The notes under the pieces: model-generated
Database searches by the model: none
What the model saw: only the letters and a program-made list of their open reading frames with translations
What the model was told of the DNA's origin: nothing
Source of the DNA: Oerskovia merdavium
GTDB taxonomy: Bacteria; Actinomycetota; Actinomycetes; Actinomycetales; Cellulomonadaceae
Direction of reading: 5' to 3'
DNA length: 64,000 nt
Assembly: GCF_014836755.1 (NCBI RefSeq)
Contig: NZ_JACSQF010000001.1
Location: 167,744-231,743 of the forward strand
Made by a program: the position numbers and the translations under genes
Shown here: positions 51,301 to 59,108 of the stretch, one piece after another
Numbering within the stretch: the stretch's first letter is position 1
Layout of the letters: every line of letters begins with the position of its first letter

Positions 51301-51771
51301 CGCGACCGCGACCGTGGCGGAGTGCTCGACCGCACGCAGCAGCTCGGCCAGAGCGCCCGGCTCCGGCGGGGAGTCGTCGTGCAGCAGCCACAGCCAGGTC
51401 GGCGGGGCATCCTCGCCGCGCGACGCGAGGGCCGTGTCGACCGCCTGCCCGAACGACCGGGCGTGCGGGGCTGCGAGGAAGCGCGCACCGCCCAGGTGCA
51501 GCTCCTGGTACTCGCTCATGGCCCGGGACGTGGCCACGTCGACGACGATCACCGCGTCGGGGGCGATCGACTGCGCCCTGACCGCGTCGAGAGTCTCAGG
51601 AAGGTAGCGCGTGTGTCCCTGCGTCACGATCACGGCGGTGACCGTGACCGTCGCGGAGGACGAGCCCGCTGCCGCCACCGCGGCATCAGCCGCTACGCCG
51701 CGTGCACGCTGCTGCGTTGCACCCGGCTGAGAGAGGGGCCCGGTCACGGTGGTGGTGTCTGAAGAAGTCAT
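48328..51771 (-). CDS. large membrane protein with N-terminal family 2 glycosyltransferase domain
   Basis: The 1147-residue protein opens with a GT2 domain (about 40-300): TAVIVTQGHTRYLPETLDAV, the acidic LLHDDSPPEPGAL and the ED/GDGLDLCRRARLAGH acceptor region. Then about a dozen membrane spans run from about 310 to 860, a large outside domain follows (about 880-1115), and one more span ends the chain (LPWLVAAGVTLLIFVLLAVP). It probably adds a sugar to a lipid-linked or wall glycan; the outside domain would then process or present the product. This actinobacterial family stands beside DUF5719 and whiB. ATG 51771 starts it; the 139 bases to whiB hold no gene. Confidence 0.85.
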   Translation of the reverse strand: MTSSDTTTVTGPLSQPGATQQRARGVAADAAVAAAGSSSATVTVTAVIVTQGHTRYLPETLDAVRAQSIAPDAVIVVDVATSRAMSEYQELHLGGARFLAAPHARSFGQAVDTALASRGEDAPPTWLWLLHDDSPPEPGALAELLRAVEHSATVAVAGAKQRRWDAGGDDDGLLLEVGFTISPLGRRMTGIDEHEIDQGQHDAREDVLAVGLAGALVRTSVWLELGGTDPEYGVFGDGLDLCRRARLAGHRIVVVPRAVVRHAQASLLGLRREDQRDDEQEAPAPDVDASYGARRRSLLHQRLVSVSAPMLVPAALAMILWAPFQAMYRLAVKRPGQARDEILAPLWAVFRFRALARSRSRVRRTSVLPRRALAPLLGTWRDVLGERRDHRLAHAELSRTVKAPTDLERAELRALARRRRAMLSVVVVALLGVTAVVFGPLLSVLGAGGRFVGGALLPAQGRLAETWQAATGGWVAEGMGTAAPADPFTALLLSASLLGGGVAQPVIGVLVVISFLVAGLGAWFAAGGVTRSVWLRAWATVVWVAAPSLVLALGDGRLGALVAHAALPWVALGVLRALGIHARDEVAPALVTRSVVEVGSTPPAPRVVRTARSRRQGSIGAAAAAALALLVAVCGAPVLLPVTALALAVVAVAAAQHRRYLLLVLLPSIVLLAPFWGRVVTTWDDGGWRLLFADPGAPVQAVTAPAWQQLLGQPVETSAWFDLDAGAVGEAARWAPLATGALVVALAIVALFRRRGAAVVSAWFVAVLGLVTAAVAGSVEVAVGDHGSTSGWPGAGVSVVLLALLGAALLGAPALRGPARPSVSAGPRDRARAAWRVGAVGLLALVALAVPAASLTSWVLSATEQDGAVGDLTVTTEPVVPRVGQQMQDSEREVRVLSIELGPGGVLEYALLRGDGPQMIDSSSVVHVRALDDPSFTQGPVPDLVAAMASGSSADAATGLADLAVGAVLIPAEPAPDPTTARERAELVARLDMVPGLERVTEGQSGVLWRVAPGPAETDAPAWARVVDALPATPAAGDEASGAVAVERLLPADDKTVATRVDPGAQTRAVVLAETADPGWSATLDGRNLPRADVDGRQAFLLGPDGGFLSIEHDPPHRLPWLVAAGVTLLIFVLLAVPVGRRRTGTR

Positions 51772-51910
51772 CCTGCCGTCATCATGACCCGCGTCCGTCG
51801 TGGATCGTGGGACCTCGGCTCGGCAGGTCGCGGACCCGGAGCACCCGGGGGTGCCCCGTGCAGAGGCCCGTCGCGACGGCGCGCGGGCCCCTCAGCCGGG
51901 CGGTGCCCGG

Positions 51911-52240
51911 TCAGACCACCCGACGCTTCAGCTTGCGGCGCTCACGCTCCGAGAGACCGCCCCAGATGCCGAACCGCTCGTCGTGCTCGAGGGCGTACTC
52001 GAGGCACTCGGACCGGACCTCGCACCCCGTGCAGACCTTCTTCGCCTCGCGGGTCGAGCCGCCCTTCTCCGGGAAGAACGCCTCGGGATCCGTCTGAGCG
52101 CACAGTGCACGCTCCTGCCACCCCATGAGCGTGTCGTCCACCACCTGACCGAAGAGCGGCAGCACAGGGGCCACCGTCTCGATCGTCCGACCTGCATCCG
52201 AGGGGAATGCCCCTTGGTCCTCGCCCAGCACGTTCCACAT
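51911..52240 (-). CDS. whiB: WhiB family iron-sulfur transcription factor (WhiB2/WhmD type)
   Basis: The 109-residue protein has the four WhiB cysteines: C47 in ALCAQTDPEAFFPEKGGSTR, C70 and C73 in VCTGC, and C79 in SECLEY, which bind a 4Fe-4S cluster. The turn GIWGGLSERE and a basic tail RRKLKRRVV follow. The sequence matches WhmD/WhiB2, a regulator of septation and division in mycobacteria and streptomycetes (WhiB). ATG 52240 has AAGGGG at eight bases; a later ATG would give a shorter protein with the full domain. It is divergent from the TIGR03089 gene with an AT-rich intergenic region. Confidence 0.95.
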   Translation of the reverse strand: MWNVLGEDQGAFPSDAGRTIETVAPVLPLFGQVVDDTLMGWQERALCAQTDPEAFFPEKGGSTREAKKVCTGCEVRSECLEYALEHDERFGIWGGLSERERRKLKRRVV

Positions 52241-52381
52241 GATGCGCCCCTTCATGCCGTTCTTTGGAAACTGCATTAGGGAAATTACACGCGTGTCATG
52301 CGCGTCCGTCAAGCCGAAATGTGCTATCGAGCGGATCCCGTGGGTGAAATCACGGAGTCCACCGCGCCGACCACCGCACCC

Positions 52382-52387
52382 TAGGCT
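52382..52387 (+). promoter_or_regulatory. -10 element TAGGCT, leaderless promoter of TIGR03089 gene
   Basis: TAGGCT is followed by seven bases and ATG 52395, so the mRNA may start at the initiation codon. Confidence 0.6.
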
Positions 52388-52394
52388 TGACTCC

Positions 52395-53195
52395 ATGGCC
52401 CCCTCTCCAGCACCCGTCGCTCACGTCGCTGACCTGCAACGTCTCATCATCCGAGACCCCGGGCGCCCCCGTGTCACCTGGTACGGCGACGACGGCGAGC
52501 GCGTGGAGCTTTCGGGAGCGGTCCTGCACAACTGGATCAACAAAACCGTCAACCTCCTCGTCGAAGAATTCGACGCCGCCCCGGGGACACGAGTCGTGCT
52601 CGACCTGCCCCCGCATTGGCGGGCGATTGTCTGGGGCCTCGCCGCATGGAGGACGGGCGCCACGCTCGTCCTCCTGCCGGACACCCCGGCGAGCGGCGCC
52701 GTCGAGCGGGAGGAGGAGGCCGGGGCGCCCGCGCTCCTCGGCCTCGCGCACGACGCGGACGTCGTCGTGACGTCCCGGCCGGCGGCCTGGGCGGGGACGC
52801 ACGCGCCTGTCGTCGCCGTCCCGCTCCCCGCGCTCGCCCGTCGGTTCGACGGCGACCTTCCTGCCGGCGCCATCGACGCAGGCTCGGCCGTCATGACGTA
52901 CGGCGACCAGATCGGCTGGGTCGAGGAGGTCGACCCGGACGCGGTCGCGCTCGAGCCGGGAGCCGTGCTCCACGGCGAGCTGGTCACCTGGGCGTCACGG
53001 CTCGGCGACGACGTCGCCCCGGGGTCGCGTGACCTCGTCCAGGAGGGCGACGCCTCCCGGCTGCTGCGCCGCACGCTGCAGGTCCTGGCCGTCGACGGTT
53101 CGGTGGTCGTCCTCTCCCCCGCACTGACCACGGCCCTCGCCCAGGACCCTGAGCGGCTCTCCCGCCTGCGGACGAGCGAGCGCGTGGATCTCTGA
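52395..53195 (+). CDS. TIGR03089 family protein (AMP-ligase-like, truncated family)
   Basis: The 266-residue protein is a member of the actinobacterial TIGR03089 family, related to the N-terminal part of AMP-dependent synthetases but without the adenylation core motif. Residues PRVTWYGDDGERVELSGAVL and GTRVVLDLPPHWRAIVWGLA resemble the acyl-CoA synthetase N-domain. No substrate is known and it likely lacks ligase activity. It is divergent from whiB and precedes the glycosyltransferase gene by 75 bases. ATG 52395 is supported by the leaderless -10. Confidence 0.85.
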   Translation: MAPSPAPVAHVADLQRLIIRDPGRPRVTWYGDDGERVELSGAVLHNWINKTVNLLVEEFDAAPGTRVVLDLPPHWRAIVWGLAAWRTGATLVLLPDTPASGAVEREEEAGAPALLGLAHDADVVVTSRPAAWAGTHAPVVAVPLPALARRFDGDLPAGAIDAGSAVMTYGDQIGWVEEVDPDAVALEPGAVLHGELVTWASRLGDDVAPGSRDLVQEGDASRLLRRTLQVLAVDGSVVVLSPALTTALAQDPERLSRLRTSERVDL

Positions 53196-53254
53196 CGCGC
53201 GGGACGCCCGATGCGGGCGCCTCGGGCGTGGTTCGACAGGGTCCGAGGTGTCGA

Positions 53255-53260
53255 TAGGCT
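53255..53260 (+). promoter_or_regulatory. -10 element TAGGCT upstream of WbbL-like gene
   Basis: TAGGCT lies ten bases before ATG 53271, giving a leader of only about three bases. Confidence 0.5.
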
Positions 53261-53270
53261 GAGCGCCATC

Positions 53271-54143
53271 ATGAGCAGCTCTACCGGCGCAACGAACGCC
53301 CTTCGTGTCATCTGCGTGATCTACAACCCCGGGGCAGAGCTCCTCGACTTCGCGGCCTCGCTGAGATCCGCGACCGCTCTCCCGACCGAGCTCGTCCTCG
53401 TCAACAACGGCGGCCCCAGCGAGATCGCCGACGAGCTCGCGCGGGAGCCCGGGACGCGGGTGGTCGAGTCAGGAGGAAACCTCGGGTACGGCAGAGCCGC
53501 GAACCTGGGTGCCCGCGGCGCCGAGGGGAGCTGGATCGTGGTGGCCAACCCCGATCTCGTCTGGACGCCCGGATCGCTCGACGTGCTCCTCGACGCCGGC
53601 AGGCGCCATCCCCGCGCAGGTGCTCTCGGGCCCAAGATCCTCAACCCGGACGGGAGCGAGTACCCCTCGGCGCGGGCCATCCCGTCCTTGCGTCTGGGCG
53701 CCGGGCATGCCGTCCTCGGCAGGATCTGGGCCGAGAACCCGTACTCGCGCGCGTACCGCAGCGCCAACGACCCGGGCGACGGGACCGAGCGGGCCGCCGG
53801 CTGGCTCTCGGGCGCCTGCCTCCTCCTCCGTCGCGAGGCGTTCGCGGAGGTCGGAGGATTCGACGAGAACTACTTCATGTTCTTCGAGGACCTCGACCTC
53901 GGGGACCGCCTGGGGCAGGCCGGGTGGAGCAACGTGTTCGTCCCCGCAGCCGAGGTGACCCACGTCCAGGGAGTCTCCTGGAAGAAGGACCCTGCACCGA
54001 TGATCCGGGCACACCACGTGAGCGCTCGACGCTATCTCTCGAGCCGCTACGACGCCTGGTACCAAGCCCCGCTGCGCTGGTCGGTCTCCCTGGGGCTGAG
54101 CATCCGCGAACGCCTCGAGATCCGGAGCGCGCGGCGCCGATGA
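53271..54143 (+). CDS. wbbL: family 2 glycosyltransferase, WbbL-like rhamnosyltransferase
   Basis: The 290-residue enzyme has a GT-A fold: [19 protein letters not shown] near the start, [21 protein letters not shown] with the DxD-like acidic pair, [20 protein letters not shown] and the acceptor-site [11 protein letters not shown]. This is the pattern of WbbL, which adds rhamnose to the decaprenyl-diphosphate-GlcNAc linker that joins arabinogalactan to peptidoglycan. The adjacent rmlA and rmlC genes supply dTDP-rhamnose and support rhamnose as the donor. ATG 53271 was chosen; the frame is open further upstream. Confidence 0.82.
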   Translation: MSSSTGATNALRVICVIYNPGAELLDFAASLRSATALPTELVLVNNGGPSEIADELAREPGTRVVESGGNLGYGRAANLGARGAEGSWIVVANPDLVWTPGSLDVLLDAGRRHPRAGALGPKILNPDGSEYPSARAIPSLRLGAGHAVLGRIWAENPYSRAYRSANDPGDGTERAAGWLSGACLLLRREAFAEVGGFDENYFMFFEDLDLGDRLGQAGWSNVFVPAAEVTHVQGVSWKKDPAPMIRAHHVSARRYLSSRYDAWYQAPLRWSVSLGLSIRERLEIRSARRR

Positions 54144-54156
54144 TCGGTCGATGCGG

Positions 54157-54162
54157 CACAAT
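54157..54162 (+). promoter_or_regulatory. possible -10 element CACAAT, leaderless rmlA start
   Basis: CACAAT is followed by seven bases and ATG 54170, the same layout as the TAGGCT promoters, but the first base is C rather than T. Confidence 0.4.
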
Positions 54163-54169
54163 GGCCCGC

Positions 54170-55036
54170 ATGCGTGGAATCATCCTGGCCGGCGGATCCG
54201 GCACTCGTCTGCACCCGATCACTCTTGGTATCAGCAAGCAGCTCGTCCCCGTCTACGACAAGCCGATGATCTACTACCCGCTCTCGACGCTGATCCTGGC
54301 GGGCATCAAGGACATCCTCATCATCACGACCCCGCACGACGCGGACCAGTTCCGACGGCTGCTCGGCGACGGCTCGCAGTTCGGGGTGTCGATCGAGTAC
54401 ACGGTCCAGGCCGAGCCGAACGGGCTCGCACAGGCATTCGTCCTCGGGGCCGACTTCATCGGCACCGAGTCCGCAGCGCTCGTCCTGGGCGACAACATCT
54501 TCTACGGCCCTGGCATGGGGTCGACCCTCTCGCGCTACGCGGACCTCGACGGTGGGGCCGTCTTCGCCTACCGGGTCGCCGACCCCACCTCCTACGGCGT
54601 CGTCGAGTTCGACGCGGCAGGCAAGGCGCTCTCGCTCGAGGAGAAGCCCACCGCACCCAAGTCGAACTACGCCGTGCCGGGCCTGTACTTCTACGACAAC
54701 GACGTCGTCGCCATCGCACGCGACCTCGCCCCCTCTGCGCGGGGCGAGTACGAGATCACCGACGTCAACCGGACCTATCTCGAGCAGGGGCGCCTGCAGG
54801 TCGAGGTCCTCCCCCGCGGTACCGCCTGGCTCGACACGGGGACGTTCGACTCGCTCGTCGAGGCCTCCGACTTCGTGAAGACGATCGAGCACCGCCAGGG
54901 CCTCAAGGTCGGCGCTCCCGAGGAGGTCGCCTGGCGCCGCGGTTTCCTGACGGACGACGAGCTGCGCGAGCGCGCCGAGAAGCTCGTCAAGTCGGGGTAC
55001 GGCTCCTACCTGCTCGGTCTGCTCGAGCGCGACTGA
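54170..55036 (+). CDS. rfbA: glucose-1-phosphate thymidylyltransferase
   Basis: The 288-residue enzyme makes dTDP-glucose, the first step of dTDP-rhamnose synthesis. It shows the nucleotidyltransferase motif [30 protein letters not shown], the [10 protein letters not shown] metal site and [19 protein letters not shown], all RmlA signatures. ATG 54170 gives the standard MRGIILAGG start; ATG 54161 is an alternative. It starts 26 bases after the WbbL-like gene. A 12-bp hairpin at 55047-55080 follows. rmlB and rmlD are not in the window. Confidence 0.96.
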   Translation: MRGIILAGGSGTRLHPITLGISKQLVPVYDKPMIYYPLSTLILAGIKDILIITTPHDADQFRRLLGDGSQFGVSIEYTVQAEPNGLAQAFVLGADFIGTESAALVLGDNIFYGPGMGSTLSRYADLDGGAVFAYRVADPTSYGVVEFDAAGKALSLEEKPTAPKSNYAVPGLYFYDNDVVAIARDLAPSARGEYEITDVNRTYLEQGRLQVEVLPRGTAWLDTGTFDSLVEASDFVKTIEHRQGLKVGAPEEVAWRRGFLTDDELRERAEKLVKSGYGSYLLGLLERD

Positions 55037-55046
55037 CCAGCCACCA

Positions 55047-55080
55047 CGAGCGCCCGCCCTCGCAGGACGGCGGGCGCTCG
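55047..55080. terminator. 12-bp hairpin after rfbA
   Basis: CGAGCGCCCGCC at 55047-55058 pairs exactly with 55069-55080 around a 10-base loop, 10 bases after the rfbA stop. A TAGACT -10 at about 55110 follows, indicating rfbC has its own promoter. Confidence 0.7.
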
Positions 55081-55176
55081 CCGTCCGCTCCCGGACGCCG
55101 CGCACGACACTAGACTCGACCCTTGGCCGTGGTGGATACCGATCCACCGCACGCACCCGCCTGAAGGAGCCGTCCT

Positions 55177-55797
55177 GTGGAGTATCGCGAGCTGTCCGTC
55201 CCCGGAGCCTGGGAGATCACCCCGAAGCAGTTCGGTGATCCCCGGGGAGTCTTCCTCGAGTGGTTCAAGTCGGAGAAGTTCGAGGAGTCGCTCGGGCACC
55301 GCCTCGACCTGCAACAGGCGAACATGTCGGTGTCCTCCGCGGGAGTCCTCCGCGGCATCCACTTCGCCGACACCCCTCCCGGACAGGCCAAGTACGTCAC
55401 GTGCCCCAAGGGTGCGGTGCTGGACGTCGTGGTCGACATCCGCGTCGGCTCCCCGACCTTCGGCCAGTGGGACTCGGTGCTTCTGGACGACACCGACCGG
55501 CGCGCGATCTACCTGGGCGAGGGCCTCGGCCACGCGTTCCTTTCGCTCGAGGACGACTCGACCGTCGTGTACCTGTGCTCGACGGGCTACTCGCCCGGTC
55601 GAGAGCACGGCATCCACCCGCTCGACCCGGAGGTCGGCGTCCAGTGGCCGACCTCGGCGCGGGACGGCTCACCGCTGACTCCGCTGCTCTCGGAGAAGGA
55701 CCTCGCGGCTCCCGGGCTCAGCGAGGCAGCCGCACTGGGGCTGTTGCCCACGCTGGACCAGGTCAGCGCACACCTCGAGACGCTCCGCTCCGCCTGA
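55177..55797 (+). CDS. rfbC: dTDP-4-dehydrorhamnose 3,5-epimerase family protein
   Basis: The 206-residue enzyme epimerises dTDP-4-dehydro-6-deoxyglucose on the way to dTDP-rhamnose. RmlC features are the N-terminal FGDPRGVFLEWF, VLRGIHFADTPPGQAKYVTC with catalytic His62, DVVVDIRVGSPTFGQW, GLGHAFLSLED and VVYLCSTGYSP with a Tyr at the expected position. GTG 55177 follows GAAGGAG. The last 15 residues are an Ala/Leu-rich extension. It converges with the glycosyltransferase at 55849; an imperfect 16-bp hairpin at 55819-55859 lies between. Confidence 0.93.
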   Translation: MEYRELSVPGAWEITPKQFGDPRGVFLEWFKSEKFEESLGHRLDLQQANMSVSSAGVLRGIHFADTPPGQAKYVTCPKGAVLDVVVDIRVGSPTFGQWDSVLLDDTDRRAIYLGEGLGHAFLSLEDDSTVVYLCSTGYSPGREHGIHPLDPEVGVQWPTSARDGSPLTPLLSEKDLAAPGLSEAAALGLLPTLDQVSAHLETLRSA

Positions 55798-55818
55798 CCG
55801 GCTGCGGGGCGCCGCAAG

Positions 55819-55859
55819 CCGCCCACCGACCGCCCCGCATCCCGGCGGTCAGTGGGCGG
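55819..55859. terminator. bidirectional hairpin between rfbC and GT1 gene
   Basis: CCGCCCACCGACCGCC at 55819-55834 pairs with 55844-55859 with one mismatch around a 9-base loop. It overlaps the last codons of the minus-strand glycosyltransferase gene (stop at 55849-55851) and follows the rfbC stop by 21 bases. Confidence 0.6.
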
Positions 55860-56970
55860 CGGCTGCCTCGTAGGTCTCCGCATGCAGGCGCGCCGCCGCC
55901 GCCCACGTGAATCCGACGGCCCGCTCGGCAGCCGCCTCGGCCAGCATCCCGCGCCGCGCTGGGTCGTCGAGCAGCCCGGCGAGCTCCCGACCGATCGAGT
56001 CCGCATCGGTTCCGCAGTAGGCGACCGCTTCGCCGCCCACCTCGGGAAGGGACAGCTCCCTGGTCGTGAGGACCGGGACGCGGCATGCCATGGCCTCCAG
56101 GACCGGCAGGCCGAACCCCTCGCCCAGGCTGGGGTAGGCGACCACGACGGCTCCCCCCAGAAAGGCCGGCAGGTCCTCGAGCGGCAGGAAGCCGGTGCGA
56201 CGGACGGTGAGATGGGCCGGGACCGCCTCGATCGCGGCATCGACCTTGTCGTCCCACCCTCGACCACCCGCCAGCATGAGCGCGGGCGGGTCCACCCGGT
56301 CCGCGCACGCCGCGACCCAGCCTCGGACCAGAGCGGGCACGTTCTTGCGGGGCTCGAGCGTACCGAGGAAGGCCACGTAGCTCGCCTCGGCCAACCCCAA
56401 CGAATCCCTGACACGGGACTGCTCGGCCGTGCTCGTCGGGTGGAACAGCGCGTGATCGACGCCGTGGTAGGCGACGGTGAACTTCTCGGGACGGACGCCG
56501 ACGAGGCGCACCACCTCGTCACGGGTCGCACGCGAAGGCACGATCAGGCGTGCGGCGCGGCGTGCCGCGACACGGATGGCCGTCCGGAAGAAGACCGCCT
56601 TGGAGCGCAGGTGCAGCTCGGGGGTCGTGAAGAACGTCGCGTCGTGCAGCGTGACGACCACGGGGGTGCGGGTCAGCAGGGGCATCGTGTAGTGCGGACT
56701 GTGCACGACGTCGGGCTTGATCCGTCGGACCAGCATCGGCAGCCCCGTCTGTTCCCAGAGCAGACGAGCCGGTCGTCGGGCCGTCCATGCGGGGGCCGCG
56801 ACGACGCGCGCGTCAGGGGCGAGCCGTCGGTAGTGCTCGACGTCGCGCTGCTGGACGACGATCGTGAGGTCGATCCCGGCCGCTGCGAGCTCGGGCACGA
56901 GCTCGTCGACGTATCGCCCGACGCCTCCGCGATCGGCGGGGACGGCCGTGGCGTCGAGGAGGATGCGCAA
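55849..56970 (-). CDS. family 4 (GT-B) glycosyltransferase
   Basis: The 373-residue GT-B enzyme has an N-terminal domain (RILLDATAVPADRGGVGRYV, a GVGRY motif common to this group) and a C-terminal donor domain with ASYVAFLGTLEPRKNVPALV and the E-x7-E signature EGFGLPVLE at about 284-292. Members transfer mannose, rhamnose or related sugars to polysaccharide intermediates. TTG 56970 is chosen because GGAG sits at good spacing and an ATG upstream would overlap the DUF2142 gene. It lies 13 bases after that gene and appears to be last in the polysaccharide operon. Confidence 0.88.
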   Translation of the reverse strand: MRILLDATAVPADRGGVGRYVDELVPELAAAGIDLTIVVQQRDVEHYRRLAPDARVVAAPAWTARRPARLLWEQTGLPMLVRRIKPDVVHSPHYTMPLLTRTPVVVTLHDATFFTTPELHLRSKAVFFRTAIRVAARRAARLIVPSRATRDEVVRLVGVRPEKFTVAYHGVDHALFHPTSTAEQSRVRDSLGLAEASYVAFLGTLEPRKNVPALVRGWVAACADRVDPPALMLAGGRGWDDKVDAAIEAVPAHLTVRRTGFLPLEDLPAFLGGAVVVAYPSLGEGFGLPVLEAMACRVPVLTTRELSLPEVGGEAVAYCGTDADSIGRELAGLLDDPARRGMLAEAAAERAVGFTWAAAARLHAETYEAAAAH

Positions 56971-56983
56971 GGAGGGGCTCCGA

Positions 56984-58666
56984 TCAGTTCTGAGGGGCTG
57001 CGCGAGCGTGTCGCGGCACGGTCGCTTCAAGGGCTTTCAGGGGAGCCTCCGGGACCGGCGCGACGGGAGCCGCTCCGCTCGCGACGGACCTCGATCCCCC
57101 GAGCTCGTCGCTCGCGGCAGGGCCGCCGGCGACGTCGGCTGCCCCCGGGACGAGCACGCGCGTGGCGAGGACGAGCACGGTGACGAGCGCCGCTGCAGAG
57201 ATGATGCAGAGCACCTCGGGCGACACCGGTGCGCCGGGCCACCACCACTCGGCAGGCGTCAGACGCAGCTTCTGCACGTCGACACCTGTGACGTACCGGC
57301 GGAGGTTGATGTAGATCGCCACGGCGCCCGCGACCGAGATCGCCCCGACGACGAACCACCGCTGAGGAACGGTGAGCGTCAGACCGCGCGACGTGGTCGC
57401 GGCAGGTCCGCGCGCCTCGGTGACGAGAGTGAGCACGGCAACCGCGATGATCACCATCGGGAAGATGTACCGGGCCTGAAGCGCAGCGCCCGCGACCCAG
57501 GACGTCGCCGCGATGTACGTCGGGACGGCGAGGAGTGCGCCGACCGCAATGAGCGTCGCGACCAGACGGCGGCGACCGAGATGCGCGAGACCCACGAACA
57601 CGACCCCCGCGCAGGCAGTACCCACGAGCACCCAGACGATCGTGGGCATGGTCGTGTCCCCCCAGCCGAGGGCGAACCAACCGAGCGAGCCCGGAATGTA
57701 CTGGAAGACGTCGAGGAAGATCTGGACGACCGGCCACGAACCGCTCGATCCCTCCTGAGGTGCCTGCACCGCAGAGCTGCCCACCGACAGGAAGACCCGG
57801 AGTGCCACGCCGAGCATCACGGCCGGTAGCACCAGACGCAGGAGATTGCGCCATGTCGGGCGCAGCGAGCGCAGCCCGAGCATCGTGGCGACCACCACGG
57901 CGAGCCCGGCGTACACGGCCCCGTCAGCGCGTGAACCGACGCTCATGGTGAACGCGAGCACCGCGGTCGAAGCGAGGACGGCGATCGTCGTCCTGGAGCG
58001 TGACTGCACGGCCCCGTAGAGCGCGAAGAACAGGATGGAAGCGGAACCGATCGTCCAGCCGCTCGGATTGATCGACGGGATCAGGAAAGCGCCGAGCGGC
58101 ACCAGCGTGACCGCTGTGGTCGCCACCAATGCTCGGCGCACGCGCACGGACGAGAAGGCGTACACGACACCGACGAGCAGCGTGAAGATCGCAGCGTTCA
58201 GCACACGCATGACCAGGATGCTGCGTTGGACGTCGGGCCCGACGAACTGGCTCATCACCGAGTAGAAGAGCCCCGGGTAGTCGCCGGCGTGCTCGCCGAA
58301 GTTGCCGACCTTGGTGACCACGTAACGGTCGGTCCCGACCAGCTCCACCTCGGGTTGGCAGGTCGCCGCCTTCTCCGGGTCGAACGCATAGCAGACCCTC
58401 ATCGGCAGAGCCTCCGGCACCGCGAAGACGGTGCCGTCACCGTTCGTCAGGCAGGCGCCGTCGCGCTCGCCCTCAGCGCACCAGATGCTTGCCATGTGGT
58501 AGTTCTCGTCAGGGGTCGCCCCCAGGGGTGACGCGAACGCCCACGTCAACAGGAACGTGAACAACGCCAGGAGCATCACCCCGGCTCGCACCGCCCTCCG
58601 GGGGCGCCTCGCTGCGCGCCCGGTCGCCGGCTCGCCGCCGGTCGTCTGCGGCTCCTCAGTCGCCAT
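56984..58666 (-). CDS. DUF2142 family integral membrane protein
   Basis: The 560-residue protein has about twelve membrane spans. After the first span comes ASPLGATPDENYHMASIWCA, the DUF2142 loop with the conserved PDE/H pattern of GT-C-like enzymes. This family is thought to act as polyprenyl-phosphate-sugar-dependent glycosyltransferase or as a polymer-export component, but no activity is proven. The start overlaps the DUF2304 gene end by 11 bases and the next glycosyltransferase starts 13 bases after its stop. It belongs to the polysaccharide cluster. Confidence 0.87.
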   Translation of the reverse strand: MATEEPQTTGGEPATGRAARRPRRAVRAGVMLLALFTFLLTWAFASPLGATPDENYHMASIWCAEGERDGACLTNGDGTVFAVPEALPMRVCYAFDPEKAATCQPEVELVGTDRYVVTKVGNFGEHAGDYPGLFYSVMSQFVGPDVQRSILVMRVLNAAIFTLLVGVVYAFSSVRVRRALVATTAVTLVPLGAFLIPSINPSGWTIGSASILFFALYGAVQSRSRTTIAVLASTAVLAFTMSVGSRADGAVYAGLAVVVATMLGLRSLRPTWRNLLRLVLPAVMLGVALRVFLSVGSSAVQAPQEGSSGSWPVVQIFLDVFQYIPGSLGWFALGWGDTTMPTIVWVLVGTACAGVVFVGLAHLGRRRLVATLIAVGALLAVPTYIAATSWVAGAALQARYIFPMVIIAVAVLTLVTEARGPAATTSRGLTLTVPQRWFVVGAISVAGAVAIYINLRRYVTGVDVQKLRLTPAEWWWPGAPVSPEVLCIISAAALVTVLVLATRVLVPGAADVAGGPAASDELGGSRSVASGAAPVAPVPEAPLKALEATVPRHARAAPQN

Positions 58667-59108
58667 GATGTCCCCCTGCTTCCTCGTCCACGGCACCCTG
58701 CCGAACGTCTTGTCCCTCACCTCGCCCGAGGGTCTCGGTCTGTGCTCCTTCCGGCGCGCAGGACTGAGCCCGAGCCAGCCGGTCGACGTCCAGCCGAAGG
58801 AGCGCGATCTCCTCGGTCAGCGTCCGGGCCTTCTCCTCGGTGGCGGACAGCTCGACGCTGAGCTGTATGCAGACCCCGAACAGGACGGCGAGAGCCGAGG
58901 CGAACAGCAGGTTGCTCGCGGTGGCGACTCCGACGAGGGACGCGATCGACGAGACCGTCTCGGGGAACGCACCGATGATGCACACCGCGACCGCCAGGAC
59001 GAGCCACACCGCGGCGTACTTCTCCTTGATGCGTCGGGTACGCATGAGCATCAGCAGCACGACGACGACCACGACGCATGTCGCGAGAGCAAGGAAGTAG
59101 AGCTTCAT
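58656..59108 (-). CDS. DUF2304 family membrane protein
   Basis: The 150-residue protein has three membrane spans (about 4-22, 32-50, 62-80) and a charged coiled-coil-like C-terminus (SATEEKARTLTEEIALLRLD). DUF2304 genes are usually paired with a GT2 dolichol-phosphate-mannose-synthase-like gene, as here, where it starts inside the GT2 stop (4-base overlap). A role in anchoring or flipping polyprenyl-phosphate sugars has been suggested for similar pairs; this is inference. Confidence 0.88.
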   Translation of the reverse strand: MKLYFLALATCVVVVVVLLMLMRTRRIKEKYAAVWLVLAVAVCIIGAFPETVSSIASLVGVATASNLLFASALAVLFGVCIQLSVELSATEEKARTLTEEIALLRLDVDRLARAQSCAPEGAQTETLGRGEGQDVRQGAVDEEAGGHHGD

